The notes under the pieces: generated by a model
Database searches by the model: none
What the model saw: the letters and a program-made list of their open reading frames with translations, nothing else
Told to the model about the DNA's origin: nothing
Translations under genes and position numbers: made by a program
NCBI GenBank assembly: GCA_903901915.1
Contig: CAIUSV010000088.1
Coordinates: 1-64,000, forward strand
Direction of reading: 5' to 3'
DNA: 64,000 nt
Origin: an uncultured Rhodospirillaceae bacterium
GTDB lineage: Bacteria; Pseudomonadota; Alphaproteobacteria; Rhodospirillales; Magnetospirillaceae
Shown here: piece by piece, positions 57,609 to 64,000 of the stretch
Layout of the letters: each line of letters opens with the position of its first letter
How positions within the stretch are numbered: position 1 is the first letter of the stretch

Positions 57609-58409
57609 ATGGACTTTACCGAGGACCAGATCCACCGTTACGCCCGCCACATCATCCTGCCGGAGGTCGGCGGCGTCGGGCAGGCGCGGCTGCTGGACTC
57701 GTCGGCGCTGGTGGTGGGGGCCGGCGGGTTGGGATCGCCGCTGATCCTCTATCTCGCCGCCGCCGGAGTCGGCACCATCGCGGTGGTCGATGACGACGTG
57801 GTCGAACTGTCCAACCTGCAACGCCAGGTCATCCACACCACCCCGCGACTCGGACTGGCCAAGGTGGACAGCGCCGCGCGCGCCGTCGCCGAAATCAACC
57901 CCGACGTCCGGCTGGTCCCCATCCGCGCCCGCCTCGACCGCGACAACGCCCGCGCCATCATCGCCGACTATCCGGTGGTGGCCGACGGCTCGGACAATTT
58001 CGCCACCCGCTTCCTGGTCAACGACGCCTGCCGGCTGGAGGGCAAGACCCTGGTGTCGGCGGCCATCCTGCGCTTCGACGGCCAGTTGGCCACCTACAAG
58101 CCGGGGGGGCCGTGCTATCGCTGCATCTTCCGCGAGCCGCCGCCCGAGGGCCACGTTCCCACCTGCTCCAGCGCCGGGGTGCTGGGCGCCATCGCCGGCA
58201 CCATGGGGGCGATGCAGGCCACCGAAGTGGTCAAGGAACTGCTGGGCATCGGCGACTCGCTGGCGGGACGGCTGGTGATCTACGACGCCCTGTCGGTCAG
58301 CTTCCGCACCGTTCGGGTGCCGCGCGATCCGCAATGTCCGCTGTGCGGCGACCACCCCACCATCACCGACCTGTCGGCCCATGGGAGTACCGCCAATGCC
58401 TGCGGCTGA
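57609..58409 (+). CDS. MoeB/ThiF-type adenylyltransferase
   Basis: 266 residues. E1-like fold: RYARHIILPEVGGVGQARL, nucleotide motif VVGAGGLGSPLILYL, and Asp in VVDDDVVELSNLQRQ. Two zinc CxxC pairs are visible, CYRC (about 174) and CPLC (about 250), and a candidate catalytic Cys in PTCSSAGVLG. It activates the C-terminus of a ubiquitin-like sulfur carrier (MoaD or ThiS) by adenylation. MoeB is the most likely identity, but no moaD or thiS is adjacent. It overlaps the DsrE gene by 14 bases. Confidence 0.9.
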   Translation: MDFTEDQIHRYARHIILPEVGGVGQARLLDSSALVVGAGGLGSPLILYLAAAGVGTIAVVDDDVVELSNLQRQVIHTTPRLGLAKVDSAARAVAEINPDVRLVPIRARLDRDNARAIIADYPVVADGSDNFATRFLVNDACRLEGKTLVSAAILRFDGQLATYKPGGPCYRCIFREPPPEGHVPTCSSAGVLGAIAGTMGAMQATEVVKELLGIGDSLAGRLVIYDALSVSFRTVRVPRDPQCPLCGDHPTITDLSAHGSTANACG

Positions 58410-58824
58410 GAAATCGTCCCCGGACAAGCTGTCGATCGTGGTGTTTTCCGGCGCCTTCGACAAAGTTCATTACGCCCTGGCCATGGCGGCGGCCTCGATC
58501 GCCACCAATGTGCCGGCCACCCTGTTCTTCACCATGGGCGCCATCCGCGCGCTGGAACGGCCGCTGGCCGACGGCAGCCCCGCCTGGGCCCGCCTGCCGG
58601 GGGCCGGAATGGATGCCGGCTTCAAGGGGCGCGGCATCGCCACCTTCGAGGAATTGCTGGACTCCTGTGTCGCCCTGGGCGTCACCTTCATGGTGTGCGA
58701 AATGGGACTGCGGGCCATGGACATCCCCCCCGACCGGCTGCGCCCCGACGTGCCCGTCGCCATTGGCGGCCTCGTCACCTTCCAGACCGATGCCTCACGG
58801 AATGGCACGATGGTGTTCATCTAA
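58396..58824 (+). CDS. DsrE/DsrF-like family protein
   Basis: 142 residues. Pattern KLSIVVFSGAFDKVHYALAMAAASIATN with LFFTMGAIRALERP and ELLDSCVALGVTFMVCEMG matches the DsrE-fold group (including proteins once called peroxiredoxin family). Cys about 95 (LLDSCVALG) and 105 (MVCEMG) could carry persulfide, as in sulfur-relay DsrE/TusD proteins. Start at ATG 58396 after GGGAG. With cysK and the MoeB-like gene it forms a sulfur-themed run. Confidence 0.82.
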   Translation: MPAAEKSSPDKLSIVVFSGAFDKVHYALAMAAASIATNVPATLFFTMGAIRALERPLADGSPAWARLPGAGMDAGFKGRGIATFEELLDSCVALGVTFMVCEMGLRAMDIPPDRLRPDVPVAIGGLVTFQTDASRNGTMVFI

Positions 58825-58888
58825 CCGTCATGCCACTATCGGTCGACCCTGGCTAGAATGGCGCAACCATTCTTTCGGGGGGACCGCC

Positions 58889-60244
58889 ATGACCAGAACA
58901 ACCCTTGCCGCCGCCGCAATCGCCGCCGCAATCGTCTCGGCGCCCGCCGCCCACGCCGCGCCGCCCGCCGGGCTGGACCGGATCAACCACATCGTCGTGG
59001 TCTATCTGGAAAACCGCAGCTTCGACAGCATGTTCGGAAAGTTTCCCGGCGCCAACGGACTGAACGAGGCCATGGCGGCCGCGCCCCAGGTGGACAGGGC
59101 GGGCAGGCCCTACGCGGTGCTGCCCGCCATCCTGGACGAGAAGAGCAAGCAGCCCGATCCGCGCTTTCCCGCCGATCTCGTCAACGCCCCGTTCGACATC
59201 GGCCGCTATGTCAAGCTGACGGAAAAGCACCGCGATCTGGTGCACCGCTTCTACCAGAACCAGGAACAGATCAACGGCGGCGGGAACGACCGATTCGTCG
59301 CCGGGTCCGATGCTGGCGGGCTGGCGATGGGCTATTACGACACGTCGAAGACCCGGCTATGGGCCTATGCCCGCGAATTCACCCTGGCCGATAATTTTTT
59401 TCAGGCGGCATTCGGCGGATCGTCGCTCAACCATTTCTGGCTGGTCTGCGCCTGCACCCCCAAATTCGACTCCGCCCCCGCCGCCATCCGCGCCCAGCTC
59501 GACGCCGACGGCCATCTGCTAAAGGACGGGGCGATATCGCCCGATGGCTACGTCATCAACACCATCTTCTCGTTCTATCCGCCCTATCCGGCATCGGCTA
59601 CCGATGTCGCCCGCCGGCTGCCGCCGCTGACCGAGACCAACATCGGCGACCGCCTCAGCGAAAAGAAGGTGTCGTGGGCATGGTATTCCGGTGGCTGGAA
59701 CGCCGCCATGGCCGGGCGCGTCGAAGGCAACTTCCAGTATCACCATCAGCCCTTCTCCTTCTTCGCCAGCACCGGCGAGGGCACCAGGGCCAAGGCTGAA
59801 CATCTCAAGGACGAGACCGATCTGTTCGCCGCAGTCGCCCAGGGAAAACTGCCGGCGGTAAGCTTCTACAAGCCGGCCGGCGACGACAACGAGCACCCCG
59901 GCTATGCCGATGTCGCCAGGGGCGACGCCAAGGTCGCCGGCCTGATCGACGCCATCCGCAAGAGCCCGCTGTGGAGAGACACCGCCATCATCGTCACCTA
60001 TGACGAGAACGGCGGCTTCTGGGACCATGTGGCGCCGCCCAAGGCCGATCGCTGGGGGCCGGGCACCCGGATTCCCGCCATGGTGATCTCGCCCTACGCC
60101 CGCAAGGGCTTTGTCGATCACACCGTCTACGACACCACCTCGATTCTGAAGCTGATCGAGACCCGCTACCGCCTGAAGCCGCTGGGCGAGCGCGACGCCA
60201 AGGCCGGCGACCTGACCAACGCCTTCGACTTCGGTGCCAAGTGA
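58889..60244 (+). CDS. Secreted phospholipase C / acid phosphatase family phosphoesterase
   Basis: 451 residues. Signal peptide 1-24 (ends AHAA). The catalytic region begins INHIVVVYLENRSFDSMFG, with NR/SFD as metal/nucleophile area, continues NFFQAAFGGSSLNHFWLV and ends TYDENGGFWDHV and DTTSILKLIETRY. This matches the bacterial phosphoesterase family that includes phospholipase C and AcpA. Substrate (phospholipid or phosphate ester) is uncertain. RBS GGGGGGAC before the ATG. Confidence 0.9.
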   Translation: MTRTTLAAAAIAAAIVSAPAAHAAPPAGLDRINHIVVVYLENRSFDSMFGKFPGANGLNEAMAAAPQVDRAGRPYAVLPAILDEKSKQPDPRFPADLVNAPFDIGRYVKLTEKHRDLVHRFYQNQEQINGGGNDRFVAGSDAGGLAMGYYDTSKTRLWAYAREFTLADNFFQAAFGGSSLNHFWLVCACTPKFDSAPAAIRAQLDADGHLLKDGAISPDGYVINTIFSFYPPYPASATDVARRLPPLTETNIGDRLSEKKVSWAWYSGGWNAAMAGRVEGNFQYHHQPFSFFASTGEGTRAKAEHLKDETDLFAAVAQGKLPAVSFYKPAGDDNEHPGYADVARGDAKVAGLIDAIRKSPLWRDTAIIVTYDENGGFWDHVAPPKADRWGPGTRIPAMVISPYARKGFVDHTVYDTTSILKLIETRYRLKPLGERDAKAGDLTNAFDFGAK

Positions 60245-60246
60245 CC

Positions 60247-60301
60247 TGTTACCCGATGTTACCGTTTCAGCCATCGGACGGTTACGATGACGATCTATAA
60301 C
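60247..60301 (+). promoter_or_regulatory. Direct-repeat regulator sites and -10 upstream of the Spy-like gene
   Basis: TGTTACC occurs at 60247-60253 and 60257-60263, exactly 10 bp apart, and GTTAC again at 60281-60285. A good -10 element TATAAC lies at 60296-60301, without a recognisable -35. Head-to-tail sites one helical turn apart are typical for OmpR/PhoB-class response regulators, so an activator-dependent envelope-stress promoter is plausible. Confidence 0.5.
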
Positions 60302-60331
60302 GGCGTCATCCCGTTCCCACCCAAAGGTGAC

Positions 60332-60835
60332 ATGATGAAGCCGTTTCCCCGCCTGATCCCCATCGTCGCGCTGACCCTGGCGCTTGCCGGCGCCGTCGGC
60401 GCCGCCCGGGCCGCCGAGGATGCCGCCCAGTCCCACCATTCCTCCTATCGCTTCGAGCATTCCTGCGAGGACATGGACGCCCGCATGGCGGCCCACCTCG
60501 CCTATGCCGAGGTCAAGCTGGCCCTGTCCGAGCCGCAGCGCGCCGAGTTCAAGCGCGTCGCCGAAACCATGAAGGCCGCCCACGACCCCATGCGCAAACT
60601 GTGCGCCGAGGCAAAGACCGCCGGCGACACCACCACCCTGCCGGCCCGGCTGGAGCGGATGCAGAAATTCGCCGAAGCCCACGCCGAGGCGTTGCGCAAG
60701 ACCGTGCCGGCGCTGACCCAGTTCTATAAGAGCCTGACTCCGGACCAGCAGAAGATCGCCGACCGGGTGCTGTCCCAGCACGGCGGCGGCCATGGCGGCG
60801 GTCACGGGGACATGCAGCGCCACCACGGCAACTGA
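60332..60835 (+). CDS. Spy/CpxP-like LTxxQ periplasmic protein
   Basis: 167 residues. Signal peptide 1-28 (basic start MMKPFPRL, hydrophobic IVALTLALAGAVGAA, ending ARAAED). The mature part is helical and contains SLTPDQQKIAD, the LTxxQ motif of Spy/CpxP proteins, and a Gly/His-rich tail (HGGGHGGGHGDMQRHHGN) that may bind metal. Spy proteins are ATP-independent periplasmic chaperones induced by envelope stress. RBS AAAGGTGA. Confidence 0.82.
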   Translation: MMKPFPRLIPIVALTLALAGAVGAARAAEDAAQSHHSSYRFEHSCEDMDARMAAHLAYAEVKLALSEPQRAEFKRVAETMKAAHDPMRKLCAEAKTAGDTTTLPARLERMQKFAEAHAEALRKTVPALTQFYKSLTPDQQKIADRVLSQHGGGHGGGHGDMQRHHGN

Positions 60836-60899
60836 TACCCACCAGGGTCGTCGGCAACACCGGCTCCGGTGAGACCAGCTCGCCGGGGCCGGGAGTCGG

Positions 60900-61844
60900 T
60901 TACCCCCCGACCAGCCCCTTCATCCGCTCGGTAGCGGCCACCAGGGCGGCGCGGATGGGCGGCTCCATGGCGGAGTGGCCGCCGTCGGGCACGATCTGCA
61001 ACACCGCCCCGGACCACGACCGGGCCAGTTCCTCGGCGGTGGCGGGGGGACAGATGACATCGTAACGCCCCTGGACGATGACCGCCGGCAGATGATCGAC
61101 CGCAGCCATGCCGGCCAGAAGCTGGTTGGGTGCCAAGAAGCCGTCATGGGCCATGTAATGGGCCTCGATGCGGGCCATCGCCAGCACCCCCGGGCCGTCG
61201 GAATCACCGTTACCCTCGACCCGCGGCAGCAATCGGGCGCAGGCCTCCTCATAGCCGCACCACACCCGCGCCGCCGGCATATGGACCGCCGGATCGGCAT
61301 GATTGAGCCGCCTGACATAGGCCCCCAGCGGATCGGCGCGCTCGGGAACCGGCATGGCGGCCATGAAACGCCGCCATGCCTCGGGGAAGAAATGGCCCAT
61401 GCCGGTCAGGAACCACTCCACCTCGTGAGGCCGGAACAAAAAGACGCCCCGCAACACGAAACCGGTGCAGCGTTGGGGATGGGCCTGACCGTAGGCCAGC
61501 GCCAGGGTACTGCCCCACGAGCCACCGAACAGCATCCAGCGCTCGATCCCAAGATGATGGCGCAGCGTCTCCATGTCGCCCACCAGATGGGCGGTGGTAT
61601 TGGCCTCGGTCGAGGCCATCGGCTCGGAACGGCCACAACCGCGCTGGTCGAACAGCACGATGCGCCAGAACTCGGGATCGAAGAACCGGCGGTAGGACGG
61701 CGCCGTGCCGGCCCCCGGACCGCCATGGACGAACACCACGACCGGTCCGGCCGGATTGCCCGAAACCTCCCAGTACAGTTCGTGCCCGTCACCCACCGGC
61801 AACATCCCGAAGGCATGCGGCTCAAACGGCGGATAAAGCTCCAT
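60900..61844 (-). CDS. pip: Proline iminopeptidase (alpha/beta hydrolase, S33)
   Basis: 314 residues. VFVHGGPGAGT (oxyanion HGGPG), FDQRGCGRSEP, nucleophile GGSWGSTLALAY (Ser about 105), Asp in VQGRYDVICP and His in DGGHSAMEP. The DQRGCGRS plus GGSWGSTL pairing is diagnostic of Pip. It releases N-terminal proline from peptides. Start at ATG 61842-61844 without a strong RBS. Divergent from queA. Confidence 0.95.
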   Translation of the reverse strand: MELYPPFEPHAFGMLPVGDGHELYWEVSGNPAGPVVVFVHGGPGAGTAPSYRRFFDPEFWRIVLFDQRGCGRSEPMASTEANTTAHLVGDMETLRHHLGIERWMLFGGSWGSTLALAYGQAHPQRCTGFVLRGVFLFRPHEVEWFLTGMGHFFPEAWRRFMAAMPVPERADPLGAYVRRLNHADPAVHMPAARVWCGYEEACARLLPRVEGNGDSDGPGVLAMARIEAHYMAHDGFLAPNQLLAGMAAVDHLPAVIVQGRYDVICPPATAEELARSWSGAVLQIVPDGGHSAMEPPIRAALVAATERMKGLVGG

Positions 61845-61947
61845 GGATGAAACGTCTTTCGTCGAGCGGGGAGGGATTACTATGCCACGGCCGGCCCCAT
61901 AGCGCGAGAGCTTGACGCCCCGGGCGCGGCGGCCTACACCCGCCGCC

Positions 61948-62985
61948 ATGAGAGTGGACGATTTCGACTTCGAGCTGCCGCGCGATCTGATCGCCGAACG
62001 TCCGGCCTGTCCGCGCGACGCCGCCCGGCTGTTGCGGGTCGCCGCCGACGGCCTGGACGACCTGGCGGTCCGCGACCTGCCCGGCCTGCTGCATCCCGGC
62101 GACGTACTGGTGGTCAACGACACCAGGGTGATTCCCGCCCGTCTGGTCGGCCGACGGGGAACGGCGACGGTGGAAGTCACCTTGCACCAGCGTGTCGGCC
62201 CCGATTGCTGGAAAGTATTCGCCCGCCCGGCCAAAAAACTGCGGCCCGGTGACCGCATCGACTTTTCCGATGGATTCCACGCCGAAGTGACGGCCAAGGG
62301 CGAAGCCGGCGAGGCCGCCCTGCGCTTCGACCGCGCCGGCGAGGCGCTGATGGCGGCATTGGAGGAATTCGGCCGCATGCCGCTGCCGCCCTATATCCGC
62401 CGGGGCGAGGCCGACGAACGCGACCGTGGCGACTACCAAACCGTGTTCTCCCTTCATCCGGGCGCGGTGGCGGCTCCCACCGCCGGGCTGCACTTCACTC
62501 CCGACCTGCTGGCCGCCATCGACGCCCGGGGTGTCCGGCGGGTGACGGTGACGCTGCATGTCGGCGCAGGCACCTTCTTGCCGGTCAAGGTGGACGATAC
62601 CGACGACCACCGCATGCATGCCGAGATCGGCGTCGTCACCGCCGAAGCCGCCGCCGCCGTCAACGCCGCCCGCGCCACCGGCGGCCGGGTGGTGGCGGTG
62701 GGCACCACCGCGGCGCGACTGCTGGAAAGCGCCACCGATCCCATCGGCACGTTGCGCCCATTCGACGGTACCACCGACATTTTCATCACCCCCGGCTATC
62801 GCTTCCGGCTGGTGGATATGCTGATAACCAACTTTCATCTGCCACGTTCGACCCTGTTCATGCTGGTCGCCGCCTTCGCCGGACTGGACCGCATGAAGAC
62901 GGCCTACGAGCATGCCAAGGCGACGGGTTATCGGTTCTATTCCTATGGCGACGCCTGCCTTTTGTATCGGAACCATCACCCATGA
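61948..62985 (+). CDS. queA: tRNA preQ1(34) S-adenosylmethionine ribosyltransferase-isomerase QueA
   Basis: 345 residues. [17 protein letters not shown] start, [18 protein letters not shown], and APTAGLHFT, all QueA motifs. It transfers the ribosyl part of SAM to preQ1 in tRNA, making epoxyqueuosine. Stop overlaps the tgt start (ATGA), the usual queA-tgt order. Confidence 0.97.
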   Translation: MRVDDFDFELPRDLIAERPACPRDAARLLRVAADGLDDLAVRDLPGLLHPGDVLVVNDTRVIPARLVGRRGTATVEVTLHQRVGPDCWKVFARPAKKLRPGDRIDFSDGFHAEVTAKGEAGEAALRFDRAGEALMAALEEFGRMPLPPYIRRGEADERDRGDYQTVFSLHPGAVAAPTAGLHFTPDLLAAIDARGVRRVTVTLHVGAGTFLPVKVDDTDDHRMHAEIGVVTAEAAAAVNAARATGGRVVAVGTTAARLLESATDPIGTLRPFDGTTDIFITPGYRFRLVDMLITNFHLPRSTLFMLVAAFAGLDRMKTAYEHAKATGYRFYSYGDACLLYRNHHP

Positions 62986-64000
62986 CCGCTTTCCGGTTCC
63001 ACCTGCTCGCCACCGATGGCGCCGCCCGGCTGGGTCGGCTGGAAACCGCCCACGGCCCGGTCGATACTCCCGCCTTCATGCCGGTGGGAACGGCGGGCAC
63101 GGTCAAGGCCATGCTGCCAGGCTCGGTGGCGGCGACCGGAGCGCAGATGGTGCTGGGCAACACCTACCACCTGATGCTGCGGCCTGGGGCGGAGCGGGTG
63201 GCACGGCTGGGCGGCCTGCACCGCTTCATGAACTGGCCGGGGCCGATTCTCACCGATTCCGGCGGCTTCCAGGTGATGAGCCTGGCCAAGCTGCGCAAGA
63301 TGGATGCCGACGGCGTCACCTTCCAGTCACACCATGACGGCTCGCGCCACCGCCTGACCCCGGAAAGCTCGATGGAAATCCAACGGCTGCTGGACGCCGA
63401 CATCACCATGGCCTTCGACGAATGCACCCCGTTTCCCGCCACCATCGACCAGGCGGCCGCCTCGATGCGACTGTCGATGCGCTGGGCGCTCCGCTCGCGC
63501 GAATCCTTCGTCCAGCGACCGGGCTATGGCCTGTTCGGCATCAACCAGGGCGGCGTCCACCCCGAGTTGCGTGCCGAGTCGGCGCGCGCGTTGCTCGACA
63601 TCGGCTTCGATGGCTATGCGGTGGGCGGTCTGGCGGTGGGCGAGGGCCAGGAAGCCATGTTCACCACCCTGGATGCCACCACGCCGCTGCTGCCCGCCGA
63701 CCGGCCACGCTATCTGATGGGGGTGGGTCGGCCGTCGGACATCATCGGCGCGGTGCTGCGCGGCATCGACATGTTCGACTGCGTCCTGCCGACCCGCTCG
63801 GGCCGCACCGCCCAGGCATTCACCCGGCGCGGCACGGTCAATCTGCGCAACGCCCGCCACCAGGACGATCCCCGACCGCTGGAAGAGGGCTGCCCCTGCC
63901 CGGCCTGCCGCGACCATTCCCGCGCCTATCTCCATCATCTCATCCGCTCCGAGGAGATCTTGGGGCCGATGCTGCTGACCTGGCACAACATCCAGGCGTA
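62982..64000 (+). CDS. tgt: tRNA-guanine transglycosylase Tgt (partial, cut by window end)
   Basis: 339 codons are in the window and the frame is open at 64000; the family is usually about 370-380 residues, so about 35-40 are missing. Visible: [11 protein letters not shown], the catalytic Asp region [12 protein letters not shown] (about 90), the nucleophile in GGLAVGEG with [21 protein letters not shown], and the zinc cysteines in CPCPACRDH. It exchanges G34 for preQ1 ahead of QueA. Confidence 0.97.
   Translation, partial: MTAFRFHLLATDGAARLGRLETAHGPVDTPAFMPVGTAGTVKAMLPGSVAATGAQMVLGNTYHLMLRPGAERVARLGGLHRFMNWPGPILTDSGGFQVMSLAKLRKMDADGVTFQSHHDGSRHRLTPESSMEIQRLLDADITMAFDECTPFPATIDQAAASMRLSMRWALRSRESFVQRPGYGLFGINQGGVHPELRAESARALLDIGFDGYAVGGLAVGEGQEAMFTTLDATTPLLPADRPRYLMGVGRPSDIIGAVLRGIDMFDCVLPTRSGRTAQAFTRRGTVNLRNARHQDDPRPLEEGCPCPACRDHSRAYLHHLIRSEEILGPMLLTWHNIQA

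Overview
The window is a continuous stretch of high-GC (by eye about two thirds G+C) alphaproteobacterial chromosome. Gene content points to the Rhodospirillales, and a Magnetospirillum-like organism is the best guess: the lptC-lptA-lptB-rpoN-ptsN block, nadA-nadC-nadB, CIRCE-controlled groESL, DUF2336 and DUF3422 proteins, a chemoreceptor with extra sensory domains, and many ATGA-overlapping genes. The genus is an inference from style and content; no 16S or magnetosome gene is present.

Layout. 1-138 is the tail of an IS481-type transposase. 145-5421 holds DUF3422, tldD and a cca/NUDIX/DUF1285 operon. 5452-13043 is a MoxR / alpha-beta hydrolase / DUF58 / BatA-DUF4159 / large membrane protein operon. 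13246-15918 is an M23 peptidase, bactofilin and CorA operon. 15920-24002 is housekeeping (TPR glycosyltransferase-like, slyD, rmuC, LPG-flippase-like, rsmD, rluB-type, class I amidotransferase, tadA, HAD). 24108-27061 pairs a PAS-GAF-GGDEF protein with a DUF2336 protein. 27069-30259 has ferredoxin-NADP reductase, a HAD-IIA phosphatase and pyrD. 30533-36925 holds an orphan LuxR regulator and the LPS-export block kdsD-lptC-lptA-lptB-rpoN-ptsN. secA follows on the minus strand.

The accessory part is 39849-47100. A tRNA-Leu(UAA) gene has its 3' end and terminator imperfectly duplicated about 1.97 kb downstream. The two copies bracket a single-gene segment encoding an MscS channel with a cyclic-nucleotide domain. 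Next come a SpoIIE/PP2C phosphatase, a 44-residue small ORF, a PAS protein overlapping an MCP-PilZ-CZB chemoreceptor, and SlyX. The rest is core metabolism: a nad operon with a trailing cyclic-nucleotide-binding protein, groESL, coaBC-dut-Rrf2, cysK-moeB-dsrE, a secreted phospholipase-C-like protein, a Spy-like protein, proline iminopeptidase, and queA-tgt (tgt cut by the window end).

The most unusual signal is a family of about 100-bp palindromic repeats at 8138-8269, 21997-22104 and 28101-28320. At the first two sites the repeat sits exactly between two genes that probably once shared an ATGA overlap. There it forms a stop-free mini-ORF that begins on the upstream gene's ATGA and ends on the downstream gene's ATGA, so translational coupling could be kept through the insertion. 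Both insertions are flanked by 20-27 bp direct repeats.
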